A program made the translations under genes and the position numbers. Shown in pieces: positions 24,958-33,660 of a DNA stretch of 64,000 bases. Within the stretch, counting starts at the first letter, position 1. Every line of letters starts with the position of its first letter. The stretch is from Pseudomonas sp. ZH-FAD (GTDB lineage: Bacteria > Pseudomonadota > Gammaproteobacteria > Pseudomonadales > Pseudomonadaceae), in NCBI RefSeq assembly GCF_002803095.1, contig NZ_PGLR01000012.1, forward strand, positions 1 to 64,000, given 5' to 3'. Under the pieces are notes generated by a model. It made no database searches, was not told the DNA's origin, and saw nothing but the letters and a program-made list of their open reading frames with translations.

Positions 24958-25494
24958 TTACTCGCCAGGGGTTGCGTCATTGGTGCAGTCGGGTTTGCCG
25001 GCTGCATATTTAAGGCTTGGATCGACCATGGCCTCGAAGTGCTTGAGCGCTTCGGAGCCGATCAGAAGCGGGTATTGGAATGCGCTTCGGTCGGTCAAGT
25101 TCACTTCGATCGTGCGCAGGGTCTTGCCCATGCACAATTCAAGGTCGATTACCGGGCGTGCCGTATAGGTCTTGCCTTCATCGGGGTTGAAATCGCCAGC
25201 ACGGCGTTTGATCTTGCTGATTCGCGCCAGCGGACGCTCGATGGTGCGCTCATGGGCATCGTCGATGGCCAGCACGAAACGCACCCAGGTTTCTCCGTCA
25301 CGCTTGAAGCGTTTGATATCGCGGGCGCTCAAGGACGCAGTTTTGGCGCCAGTGTCGAGCTTGGCGGCTACCTGCAGGTCCAGTTCTTCTACGTGAATAT
25401 ATTCATTCAGACCATAGATCGACTTGCCCATGGCCAGAGCCGGGCAGAATAAGGTCAGCAGGCAGATCAGCAAAGAGAAGGGTTTCAGTCTCAT
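24958..25494 (-). CDS. Retropepsin-like aspartic protease family protein (RimK-associated, formerly "ATP-dependent zinc protease")
   Basis: The 178-residue protein has a signal peptide (MRLKPFSLLICLLTLFCPALA) and then a retropepsin-like fold. The active-site motif DTGAKTASL occurs near residue 47, and a second-half hydrophobic-hydrophobic-Gly segment (FQYPLLIGSEALKHF) fits the family. It is probably periplasmic and may work as a dimer, as single-domain retropepsins do. It is first in the operon with the 7-TM and ATP-grasp proteins. Protease activity is inferred from the DTGA motif; the substrate is unknown. Confidence 0.82.
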   Translation of the reverse strand: MRLKPFSLLICLLTLFCPALAMGKSIYGLNEYIHVEELDLQVAAKLDTGAKTASLSARDIKRFKRDGETWVRFVLAIDDAHERTIERPLARISKIKRRAGDFNPDEGKTYTARPVIDLELCMGKTLRTIEVNLTDRSAFQYPLLIGSEALKHFEAMVDPSLKYAAGKPDCTNDATPGE

Positions 25495-25712
25495 GTGTCC
25501 TTGAGAAGGTATTGCCAGGGGCGGGATGGAGGGCAGCGACTGGCAGGCATCCTGCCATACAACTTTCTGCCGTGAAGTTTAGCAGGCATGGCAAAAGGCG
25601 ATGGCCGGGCATGAACGGGCGGATTCTAACATGGGGATTTTCCGTGCTGACAGACGCTTATGTAGCTTTCTGCAAGTAGGGTCGCGGTTCGCCTGATCGG
25701 GTGAGTTGGAGA

Positions 25713-25726
25713 TATTGTCGACAATA
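25713..25726. promoter_or_regulatory. Palindromic operator upstream of the propionate operon regulator
   Basis: TATTGTCGACAATA is a perfect 14-bp palindrome about 75 bases before the GntR gene. A second imperfect copy (TTGTGTTGACAATC) is at 25786-25799, at the start codon. Palindromes with a GTnnAC core are typical FadR/GntR-family operators. Autoregulation of the gntR-prpBC-acnD-prpF operon is therefore likely. A possible sigma-70 promoter (TTGACG at 25739, TAGTTT at 25762) lies between the two sites. The rest of the 300-base gap 25495-25800 shows no gene and must also hold the promoter of the divergent protease operon. Confidence 0.6.
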
Positions 25727-25800
25727 CTTTGGTCTGCTTTGACGAATTTGCCTTCATGGCGTAGTTTTATCGACATGAAAAGCTATTTGTGTTGACAATC

Positions 25801-26538
25801 ATGCTACTCGAATCAGATGTGTCTACAGCGCCGCAGGTGGATTCGGAAACACTTTCCGAGCACGTGTTCCGCCTGATCCAGGCTGCCATCGTCAAGGGCG
25901 AGATCGCCCCGGGGAGCAAGATCTCCGAGCCTGAGCTGGCGCGCACCTATGGCATCAGCCGAGGGCCATTGCGCGAGGCGATCCATCGCCTGGAAGGGCA
26001 GAAGCTGCTGGTCCGCGTGCCGCATGTGGGGGCGCGTGTGGTGTCGCTCAGTCATGCCGAGTTGGTCGAGCTGTACGAGATTCGCGAGTCGCTCGAAGGC
26101 ATGGCTTGTCGCCTGGCCGCCGAGCGCATGACTCAGCAGGAGATCGGCGAGCTGCGCCGGGTGCTGGAGCTGCATGAGCAGGATGCCGCGTTCAAGGCTG
26201 GTGTCGGCTATTACCAGCAGGAAGGCGACTTCGACTTCCACTACCGGATCATCCAGGGCAGCGGCAATCGCACCCTGGCCAAGCTTTTGTGCGACGAGCT
26301 GTACCAACTGGTGCGCATGTACCGCCTGCAGTTCTCCACCACACCCAATCGGCCGCATCAGGCCTTCGCCGAGCACCACCGCATTCTCGACGCCATCGAA
26401 GCTCGCGACGGTGAACTGGCCGAACTGCTGATGCGCCGCCACATCGGCGCCTCCAAACGCAATATCGAGCGCCACTACGTTTCCCAGCGTGGACAGGAAG
26501 CGCTCATCCCTTCATCCAAGACTCGAGGTGATTCATGA
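25801..26538 (+). CDS. GntR/FadR-family regulator of the 2-methylcitrate operon
   Basis: The product is a repressor-type regulator of about 245 residues. It has an N-terminal winged HTH ([48 protein letters not shown]) and a C-terminal FCD ligand domain with metal-binding His residues ([24 protein letters not shown]). Its gene is first in the propionate operon and overlaps prpB as ATGA, so it almost certainly controls this pathway, with methylcitrate or a related acid as effector (inferred). The start is uncertain: ATG 25801 is used, but GTG 25789 is in frame; neither has a clear ribosome binding site. Confidence 0.88.
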   Translation: MLLESDVSTAPQVDSETLSEHVFRLIQAAIVKGEIAPGSKISEPELARTYGISRGPLREAIHRLEGQKLLVRVPHVGARVVSLSHAELVELYEIRESLEGMACRLAAERMTQQEIGELRRVLELHEQDAAFKAGVGYYQQEGDFDFHYRIIQGSGNRTLAKLLCDELYQLVRMYRLQFSTTPNRPHQAFAEHHRILDAIEARDGELAELLMRRHIGASKRNIERHYVSQRGQEALIPSSKTRGDS

Positions 26539-27422
26539 CCCAGCTTTCCGCCGGCCAGCGTTTCCGTCAGGCCCTTGCCGAAGAGCAGCCGCTGCAGGTG
26601 ATCGGCGCGATCAACGCCAACCATGCATTGCTGGCCAAGCGTGCAGGCTTTCGTGCCATCTACCTGTCCGGTGGCGGTGTCGCCGCCGGCTCGCTCGGAC
26701 TGCCGGATCTGGGCATCAATACCCTGGATGACGTGCTGACCGACGTGCGCCGCATCACTGATGTCTGCGACCTGCCGCTGCTGGTAGACATCGACACTGG
26801 CTTCGGCCCTTCGGCTTTCAATATCGAGCGCACCATCAAGAACCTGATCAAGGCCGGCGCCGCCGCCGCGCATATCGAGGATCAGGTCGGCGCCAAGCGC
26901 TGCGGTCATCGGCCGGGCAAGGAGATCGTCTCCTGCGAGGAGATGGTAGACCGCGTGAAGGCCGCCGCCGATGCCAAGACCGACCCGGACTTCTTCCTGA
27001 TCGCCCGCACCGACGCCATCCAGGCTGAGGGTGTGGATGCCGCCATCGAGCGTTGCCAGGCCTACGTCGAGGCCGGTGCCGATGGCATCTTCGCCGAGGC
27101 GGCCTACGACCTGCCCACCTACAAGCGTTTCGTCGAGGCGCTGAAGGTGCCGGTGCTGGCCAATATCACCGAATTCGGCGCCACGCCGCTGTTCACCCGC
27201 GACGAGCTGGCTTCGGTAGGCGTGGCCATCCAGCTCTATCCGCTGTCGGCCTTCCGCGCAGCGAACAAGGCGGCCGAAAGTGTCTACACCTCGATCCGCC
27301 AGAACGGCCACCAGAAGGACGTGATCGAATTGATGCAGACCCGCGCCGAACTCTACGACCGCATCGGCTACCACGCCTTCGAGCAGAAGCTCGATGCGCT
27401 GTTCGCTGCTGGCAAGAAATAA
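26535..27422 (+). CDS. prpB: 2-methylisocitrate lyase (PrpB)
   Basis: The 295-residue cytoplasmic enzyme cleaves 2-methylisocitrate to pyruvate and succinate, the last step of the methylcitrate cycle. It is a PEP mutase/isocitrate lyase-fold TIM barrel with DIDTGFG (metal-binding), [18 protein letters not shown] (catalytic Cys in KRCGHRPG) and FLIARTDA. The length is that of the family. It is translationally coupled to the regulator upstream and followed after about 30 bases by prpC. Confidence 0.96.
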   Translation: MTQLSAGQRFRQALAEEQPLQVIGAINANHALLAKRAGFRAIYLSGGGVAAGSLGLPDLGINTLDDVLTDVRRITDVCDLPLLVDIDTGFGPSAFNIERTIKNLIKAGAAAAHIEDQVGAKRCGHRPGKEIVSCEEMVDRVKAAADAKTDPDFFLIARTDAIQAEGVDAAIERCQAYVEAGADGIFAEAAYDLPTYKRFVEALKVPVLANITEFGATPLFTRDELASVGVAIQLYPLSAFRAANKAAESVYTSIRQNGHQKDVIELMQTRAELYDRIGYHAFEQKLDALFAAGKK

Positions 27423-27452
27423 AGACAAGAACAAGGATTCGAGGAGATAACC

Positions 27453-28610
27453 ATGAGTGTCACCGAAACCACCCCTGGCTTCAAACCGAAGAAATCCGTC
27501 GCCCTGAGCGGCACCGCCGCCGGCAACACCGCGCTGTGCACCGTTGGCCGCACAGGTAACGACCTGCATTACCGTGGCTATGACGTGCTCGATTTCGCCA
27601 ACCGCTGCGAGTTTGAGGAGATTGCTCACTTGCTGGTGCACGGCAAATTGCCCAACGTCGCCGAACTGGCCGGCTACAAGGCCAAGCTCAAGGCCCTGCG
27701 CGGCCTGCCGGCTGGGGTCAAGGCCGCACTGGAGCAACTGCCGCCGTCCGCCCACCCGATGGATGTGATGCGCACCGCCGTGTCCGTGCTCGGCTGTCTG
27801 GCCCCGGAGAAGGATGACCACAACCACCCCGGCGCCCGCGACATTGCCGACAAGCTGATGGCCTCGCTGGGCTCGGCGCTGTTGTACTGGTACCACTACA
27901 GCCACAACGGCAAGCGCATCGAGGTGGACACCGACGACGACTCCATCGGGGGCCACTTTTTGCACCTGCTGCATGGTGAGAAGCCGCGCGAGTCCTGGGT
28001 GCGCGCCATGCACACCTCGCTGAACCTGTATGCCGAGCACGAGTTCAACGCCTCGACCTTCACCTCGCGGGTGATCGCCGGTACCGGTTCCGACCTGTTC
28101 TCCTGCATCGCCGGCGCCATCGGCGCGCTGCGCGGCCCGAAGCACGGCGGCGCCAACGAGGTGGCCTTCGAGGTGCAGAAGCGCTACGACAGCCCGGACG
28201 AGGCCGAGGCTGACATCCGTGAGCGGGTAGGGCGCAAGGAAGTGGTGATCGGCTTCGGTCACCCGGTCTACACCGTCAGCGACCCACGTAACAAGGTGAT
28301 CAAGGAAGTGGCCCGCGAGCTGTCCGTGGAGCAGGGCAACACCAAGATGTATGACATCGCCGAGCGACTGGAAAGCGTGATGTGGGAGATCAAGAAGATG
28401 TTCCCCAACCTCGACTGGTTCAGCGCTGTGAGCTACCACATGATGGGCGTGCCCACCGCCATGTTCACTCCGCTGTTCGTTATCGCCCGTACCGCCGGCT
28501 GGTCCGCGCACGTTATCGAGCAACGCATCGACGGCAAGATCATCCGCCCGAGCGCCAACTACACAGGCCCCGAAGACCTGAAGTTCGTGCCGCTCAAGGA
28601 CCGTAAATAA
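27453..28610 (+). CDS. prpC: 2-methylcitrate synthase (PrpC)
   Basis: The 385-residue citrate-synthase-family enzyme condenses propionyl-CoA with oxaloacetate. It has the catalytic histidines in GPKHGGANE and GFGHPVYT, plus the [35 protein letters not shown] block that includes the catalytic region. The N-terminal LRYRGYDV-like sequence ([20 protein letters not shown]) is the PrpC form. It is third in the operon, and acnD starts two bases after its stop. Confidence 0.96.
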   Translation: MSVTETTPGFKPKKSVALSGTAAGNTALCTVGRTGNDLHYRGYDVLDFANRCEFEEIAHLLVHGKLPNVAELAGYKAKLKALRGLPAGVKAALEQLPPSAHPMDVMRTAVSVLGCLAPEKDDHNHPGARDIADKLMASLGSALLYWYHYSHNGKRIEVDTDDDSIGGHFLHLLHGEKPRESWVRAMHTSLNLYAEHEFNASTFTSRVIAGTGSDLFSCIAGAIGALRGPKHGGANEVAFEVQKRYDSPDEAEADIRERVGRKEVVIGFGHPVYTVSDPRNKVIKEVARELSVEQGNTKMYDIAERLESVMWEIKKMFPNLDWFSAVSYHMMGVPTAMFTPLFVIARTAGWSAHVIEQRIDGKIIRPSANYTGPEDLKFVPLKDRK

Positions 28611-28612
28611 CC

Positions 28613-31234
28613 ATGAATGACACCGTGAATAGCCAATACCGCAAGCGCCTGCCCGGCACCGCGCTGGATTACTTCGACGCCCGTGAGGCGGTCGAGGCGA
28701 TCCAGGCCGGCGCCTGGGCGAGGCTCCCCTACACCTCGCGCGTGCTCGCCGAGCAGCTGGTGCGCCGCTGCGATCCGCAGGATCTGACCGCCTCGCTGGA
28801 GCAGCTGGTCCACCGCAAGCGCGACCTGGACTTTCCCTGGTACCCGGCGCGCGTGGTCTGCCACGACATCCTTGGCCAGACCGCACTGGTCGACCTGGCC
28901 GGCTTGCGCGACGCCATCGCAGAAAAAGGTGGTGACCCGTCCAAGGTCAACCCGGTGGTGCCGACCCAGCTGATCGTCGACCACTCCCTGGCTGTCGAGG
29001 CAGCGGGATTCGACCCGGACGCCTTCGATAAGAACCGCGCCATTGAGGATCGCCGCAACGAGGATCGCTTCCACTTCATTGACTGGACCAAGACCGCGTT
29101 CAAGAACGTCGACGTGATCCCGGCCGGCAACGGCATCATGCACCAGATCAACCTGGAGAAGATGAGCCCGGTGATCCAGGCGCGCGGCGGCATCGCCTTC
29201 CCCGACACCTGCGTCGGCACCGACTCGCACACCCCGCACGTCGATGCTCTGGGCGTGATCGCCATCGGCGTCGGCGGCCTGGAAGCCGAAACGGTGATGC
29301 TTGGCCATCCATCGATGATGCGTCTGCCTGATATCGTCGGCGTCGAGCTGACCGGCAAGCGCCAGCCTGGCATCACCGCCACCGACATCGTTCTGGCGAT
29401 CACCGAGTTCCTGCGCAAGGAGCGCGTGGTCGGTGCCTGGGTCGAGTTCTTCGGCGAGGGCGCTGACAGCCTGACCATCGGCGACCGCGCCACCATCTCC
29501 AACATGTGCCCGGAATACGGCGCCACCGCCTCGATGTTCTATATCGACGGCCAGACCATCGATTATCTCAAGCTCACCGGCCGCGAGCCGGAGCAGGTGG
29601 CGCTGGTGGAAAACTACGCCAAGACCCTCGGCCTATGGAGCGATGCGCTGAAGACCGCCGAGTACGAGCGCGTGCTGCGCTTCGATCTGGGCAGCGTGGT
29701 GCGCAACATGGCTGGTCCGAGCAACCCGCATCGCCGCCTGCCCACTTCGGCGCTGGCCGAGCGCGGCATCGCCGACGAGACCAAGCTGCAAGCCGGCAAG
29801 GGCGAAGAAGCCCAGGGCCTGATGCCTGACGGCGCGGTGATCATCGCCGCCATCACCAGCTGCACCAACACCTCCAACCCGCGCAACGTCATCGCCGCCG
29901 GTCTGGTGGCGAAGAAGGCCAACGCCCTGGGCCTGGTGCGCAAGTCCTGGGTGAAGACCTCCTTCGCACCGGGTTCCAAGGTCGCCAAACTGTACCTGGA
30001 AGAAGCCGGTCTGCTGCCGGAGCTGGAGAAACTCGGCTTCGGTATCGTTGCCTACGCCTGCACCACCTGCAATGGCATGTCCGGCGCGCTGGAACCAAAG
30101 ATCCAGAAGGAAATCATCGACCGCGACCTGTACGCCACCGCCGTGCTCTCGGGTAACCGCAACTTCGACGGGCGCATCCATCCCTATGCCAAGCAGGCCT
30201 TCCTCGCTTCGCCACCGCTGGTTGTGGCCTATGCGATTGCCGGCACCGTGCGCTTTGATATAGAGCAAGACGCGTTGGGCACCGATGCTCAGGGCAACCC
30301 GATCACGTTGAAGGATCTGTGGCCCAGCGATGAGGAGATCGACGCCATAGTCGCGGCGAGCGTGAAGCCCGAGCAGTTCAAGCAGATCTACATCCCGATG
30401 TTCGACCTGGGCAGCGTGCAGGAGGCAGAGAGCCCGCTGTACGACTGGCGCCCGATGTCCACCTATATCCGCCGCCCGCCGTACTGGGAAGGCGCGCTGG
30501 CTGGCGAGCGTACGCTCAAGGGCATGCGCCCGCTGGCGATCCTGCCGGACAACATCACCACCGATCACCTGTCGCCGTCCAACGCCATCCTGGCGGACTC
30601 GGCCGCCGGTGAGTACCTGGCGAAAATGGGCCTGCCGGAAGAGGACTTCAACTCCTACGCCACCCACCGCGGCGACCACCTGACCGCGCAGCGCGCCACC
30701 TTCGCCAACCCGCAACTGGTCAACGAGATGGCCGTGGTCGATGGGCAGGTGAAGAAGGGCTCGCTGACCCGCGTCGAGCCGGAAGGGAAGGTCATGCGCA
30801 TGTGGGAAGCCATCGAGACCTACATGAACCGCAAGCAGAACCTGATCATCGTCGCCGGTGCTGACTACGGCCAGGGTTCGTCCCGCGACTGGGCGGCCAA
30901 GGGCGTGCGTCTGGCGGGTGTCGAGGTGATCGTCGCCGAAGGCTTCGAGCGCATTCACCGCACCAACCTGGTGGGCATGGGCGTGCTGCCGGTGGAGTTC
31001 AAGCCGGGCACCACACGCCTGACCCTGGCCCTGGACGGTACCGAGACCTATGACGTGGAAGGCGAGATTTCGCCGCGTTGCGACCTGACCCTGGTGGTCA
31101 ATCGCCGCAATGGCGAGGTGCTGCGCGTGCCGGTGACCTGCCGTCTGGACACTGCTGCCGATGTCAGCGTGTACCAGGCTGGCGGCGTGCTGCAGCGCTT
31201 CGCCAAGGACTTCCTCGAAGGCGCGGTGGCTTGA
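28613..31234 (+). CDS. acnD: Fe/S-dependent 2-methylisocitrate dehydratase (AcnD)
   Basis: The 873-residue aconitase-family enzyme dehydrates 2-methylcitrate, giving 2-methyl-trans-aconitate, which PrpF then isomerises. The cluster ligands are visible: ITSCTNTSNP and YACTTCNGMSG. The aconitase swivel domain at the C-terminus contains GADYGQGSSRDWAAKG. It differs from AcnA in its VDHSLAVE..DPDAFDKN region. It lies between prpC and prpF in the typical acnD/prpF-type operon, which uses this pair in place of PrpD. Confidence 0.95.
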   Translation: MNDTVNSQYRKRLPGTALDYFDAREAVEAIQAGAWARLPYTSRVLAEQLVRRCDPQDLTASLEQLVHRKRDLDFPWYPARVVCHDILGQTALVDLAGLRDAIAEKGGDPSKVNPVVPTQLIVDHSLAVEAAGFDPDAFDKNRAIEDRRNEDRFHFIDWTKTAFKNVDVIPAGNGIMHQINLEKMSPVIQARGGIAFPDTCVGTDSHTPHVDALGVIAIGVGGLEAETVMLGHPSMMRLPDIVGVELTGKRQPGITATDIVLAITEFLRKERVVGAWVEFFGEGADSLTIGDRATISNMCPEYGATASMFYIDGQTIDYLKLTGREPEQVALVENYAKTLGLWSDALKTAEYERVLRFDLGSVVRNMAGPSNPHRRLPTSALAERGIADETKLQAGKGEEAQGLMPDGAVIIAAITSCTNTSNPRNVIAAGLVAKKANALGLVRKSWVKTSFAPGSKVAKLYLEEAGLLPELEKLGFGIVAYACTTCNGMSGALEPKIQKEIIDRDLYATAVLSGNRNFDGRIHPYAKQAFLASPPLVVAYAIAGTVRFDIEQDALGTDAQGNPITLKDLWPSDEEIDAIVAASVKPEQFKQIYIPMFDLGSVQEAESPLYDWRPMSTYIRRPPYWEGALAGERTLKGMRPLAILPDNITTDHLSPSNAILADSAAGEYLAKMGLPEEDFNSYATHRGDHLTAQRATFANPQLVNEMAVVDGQVKKGSLTRVEPEGKVMRMWEAIETYMNRKQNLIIVAGADYGQGSSRDWAAKGVRLAGVEVIVAEGFERIHRTNLVGMGVLPVEFKPGTTRLTLALDGTETYDVEGEISPRCDLTLVVNRRNGEVLRVPVTCRLDTAADVSVYQAGGVLQRFAKDFLEGAVA

Positions 31235-31238
31235 TAGC

Positions 31239-31378
31239 TCCCTCTCCCATTTATGGGAGAGGGTTGGGGAGAGGGTACTTCAGGTAGCTCGCGGCTTTTG
31301 GATGCTCCCTCTCCCCCGGCCCCTCTCCCGCAGACGGGAGAGGGGAGGCAATCGCGTAGCCCGGATGAAATCCGGGGA
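31239..31378. repeat. Palindromic repeats between acnD and prpF
   Basis: Two inverted repeats of the CCCTCTCCC/GGGAGAGGG type lie at about 31239-31278 and 31306-31348. A smaller AGCCCGGATGAAATCCGGGG hairpin follows at about 31357-31377. They fill the whole acnD-prpF gap of 174 bases, the only long gap in the operon. They may lower or stabilise distal expression; no promoter is evident. Confidence 0.8.
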
Positions 31379-31408
31379 GCACCATCATTCTCTATCAGGA
31401 CTGCAGCT

Positions 31409-32596
31409 ATGGCTTATCTGCCGCAAGTGAAAATCCCCGCCACCTACATGCGTGGCGGCACCAGCAAGGGCGTGTTCTTCCGCCTGCAGGATCTGCCCGA
31501 GCGCTGCCAGGTGCCGGGCGAGGCGCGCGACAGGCTGTTCATGCGCGTGATCGGCAGCCCCGATCCGTACTCGGCGCAGATCGACGGCATGGGCGGCGCC
31601 ACCTCGAGCACCTCCAAGTGCGTGATCCTGTCGAAAAGTACCCAGCCGGACCACGATGTCGACTACCTCTACGGTCAGGTCTCAATCGACAAGGCCTTCG
31701 TCGACTGGAGCGGCAACTGCGGCAACCTGTCCACCGCGGCTGGCGCTTTCGCCATTCATGCAGGCCTGGTCGATCCCGTGAGGATTCCCGAGAACGGCAC
31801 CTGCGTGGTGCGCATCTGGCAGGCCAATATCCAGAAAACCATCATCGCCCATGTGCCGGTCAGCAATGGCCAGGTGCAGGAAACCGGCGATTTCGAGCTG
31901 GACGGCGTGACCTTCCCGGCAGCGGAGATCGTGCTGGAGTTCCTCGATCCGTCCGATGACGGCGAAGAGGGTGGCTCGATGTTTCCCACCGGCAATCTGG
32001 TCGATGACCTTGAAGTACCCGGCATTGGTAGCTTCAAGGCGACCATGATCACGGCCGGTATCCCGACGATCTTCGTCAATGCCGAGGACATCGGCTACCA
32101 GGGCACCGAGCTGCGTGAGGCCATCAACGGCGATCCGGCGCAACTGGCGCGCTTCGAGCAGATCCGCATTGCCGGTGCGCTGCGCATGGGGCTGATCAAG
32201 ACGGCCGAGGAGGCTGCGACACGTCAGCACACCCCGAAGATCGCTTTCGTCAGTCCGCCCAAGGACTACCGCACCTCCAGCGGCAAGGAGGTCAAGTTCG
32301 GCGAGGTCGATCTGTTGGTGCGGGCGCTGTCCATGGGCAAGCTGCACCACGCGATGATGGGCACCTGCGCGGTGGCCATCGGCACGGCGGCGGCGATTCC
32401 GGACACCCTGGTCAACCTGGCGGCCGGTGGCGGCGAGCGCGAAGCGGTGCGTTTCGGCCATCCGTCCGGCACCCTGCGTGTCGGCGCCCAGGCCAAACGG
32501 GTCAATGGTCAATGGACGGTGACCAAGGCGGTGATGAGCCGCAGTGCGCGCATCCTGATGGAGGGCTGGGTGCGCGTACCCGCTGAAAGCTTCTAG
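31409..32596 (+). CDS. prpF: 2-methylaconitate cis-trans isomerase (PrpF)
   Basis: The 395-residue DAP-epimerase-fold isomerase works with AcnD. Signatures are PATYMRGGTSKGVFF (Lys/Ser catalytic region, about 9-23), DGMGGATSSTSKCVILSKS, DWSGNCGNLSTAAGAFAI (catalytic Cys) and the C-terminal HPSGTLRVGAQ. ATG at 31409 gives the exact family N-terminus MAYLPQVKIPATYMRGG; the same frame runs upstream through the repeat region and is not a real extension. It ends the operon before a terminator. No prpD follows, unlike in P. aeruginosa as I remember it. Confidence 0.95.
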   Translation: MAYLPQVKIPATYMRGGTSKGVFFRLQDLPERCQVPGEARDRLFMRVIGSPDPYSAQIDGMGGATSSTSKCVILSKSTQPDHDVDYLYGQVSIDKAFVDWSGNCGNLSTAAGAFAIHAGLVDPVRIPENGTCVVRIWQANIQKTIIAHVPVSNGQVQETGDFELDGVTFPAAEIVLEFLDPSDDGEEGGSMFPTGNLVDDLEVPGIGSFKATMITAGIPTIFVNAEDIGYQGTELREAINGDPAQLARFEQIRIAGALRMGLIKTAEEAATRQHTPKIAFVSPPKDYRTSSGKEVKFGEVDLLVRALSMGKLHHAMMGTCAVAIGTAAAIPDTLVNLAAGGGEREAVRFGHPSGTLRVGAQAKRVNGQWTVTKAVMSRSARILMEGWVRVPAESF

Positions 32597-32608
32597 GCCC
32601 TGAATGAG

Positions 32609-32637
32609 AAAAGGCTCGAAGTTTCGAGCCTTTTCCC
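32609..32637. terminator. Terminator between prpF and ppsR
   Basis: AAAAGGCTCGAA and TTCGAGCCTTTT form a 12-bp stem with a short loop and flanking A/T runs, placed between convergent genes, so it probably serves both. Confidence 0.9.
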
Positions 32638-32661
32638 TTTGTAAACATGTGCTTGCGAAGG

Positions 32662-33489
32662 TTATTTAAGGCGTCTTTCAACACCTTTTTCCACCAGAAT
32701 CTTGGCGGAGATTTCCTCCACCGAGAAATGCGTGGAGTTGATGAAGGCGATGTTTTCGCGGCGGAACAGGCCTTCCACCTCGCGCACTTCGAACTCGCAC
32801 TGGGCGAAGCTGGCGTAGCGGCTGTTGGGCTTGCGCTCGTGGCGGATGGCGGTGAGGCGATCCGGGTCGATGGTCAGGCCGAACAGCTTGTCGCGGTACT
32901 TTTTCAGTGAGTCTGGGAGCTGCAGGCGCTCCATGTCGTCTTCGGTCAGCGGATAGTTGGCGGCGCGAATGCCATATTGCATGGCCATGTACAGACAGGT
33001 AGGCGTCTTGCCGCAGCGCGATACGCCGACCAGGATCAGATCGGCCTTGTCGTAATAGTGGGTGCGGGCGCCATCATCGTTGTCGAGGGCGAAGTTCACC
33101 GCCTCGATGCGCTCCATGTAGTTGGAGTGCTGGCCGATGGAATGCGACTTGCCGACCGAGTAGGAGGAGTGCGAGCTCAGTTCCTGCTCCAGGGGGGAAA
33201 GGAAGGTCGAGAAAATATCGATCATGAAACCATTTGCGGTATCGAGGATCGCACGAATATCGCGATTGACGATGGTGTCGAAGATGATCGGGCGGGCGCC
33301 GTCCCTTTCAGCGGCTGCATCGATTTGTTGTACCATGGCGCGCGCTTTTTCGATGCTGTCGATATAAGGGCGAGTCAGTTTGGTGAACTGGATGTTCTCG
33401 AACTGTGCGAGCAGGCTCTGGCCCAAGGTTTCGGCCGTGATGCCGGTGCCGTCGGAGATGAAGAAAGCGGTTCGTTTCATTTGCGCCAA
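32662..33489 (-). CDS. ppsR: PEP synthase regulatory protein (PSRP, DUF299 kinase/phosphorylase)
   Basis: The 275-residue bifunctional enzyme inactivates PEP synthase by ADP-dependent phosphorylation of a threonine and reactivates it by phosphate-dependent dephosphorylation. Visible: the N-terminal [22 protein letters not shown], the P-loop [16 protein letters not shown] (about 150-165) and the C-terminal [13 protein letters not shown]. It is divergent from ppsA, its target, across a 170-base shared control region, the normal arrangement. Confidence 0.95.
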   Translation of the reverse strand: MAQMKRTAFFISDGTGITAETLGQSLLAQFENIQFTKLTRPYIDSIEKARAMVQQIDAAAERDGARPIIFDTIVNRDIRAILDTANGFMIDIFSTFLSPLEQELSSHSSYSVGKSHSIGQHSNYMERIEAVNFALDNDDGARTHYYDKADLILVGVSRCGKTPTCLYMAMQYGIRAANYPLTEDDMERLQLPDSLKKYRDKLFGLTIDPDRLTAIRHERKPNSRYASFAQCEFEVREVEGLFRRENIAFINSTHFSVEEISAKILVEKGVERRLK

Positions 33490-33660
33490 AGGCCTTAAGC
33501 TGAGTTCGATTCTTGGCTATGATAGGCCGCGCTTTACGCCGGGCCCACCGGGTTCGGCATTGTTACTTATACAAGGGCAAGGCCACAATCGCGCGACCTC
33601 GGTCGTTCGACATTGCGCAGCCCACTGAGCTTTTCCAATACAGTTAGTGGAGAGATCACC

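Noticed and set aside
26475..28886. An 803-codon frame antisense to prpB and prpC
   Set aside because: It spans two certain genes and their gap, with an Arg/Pro-rich start and composition typical of a shadow frame.
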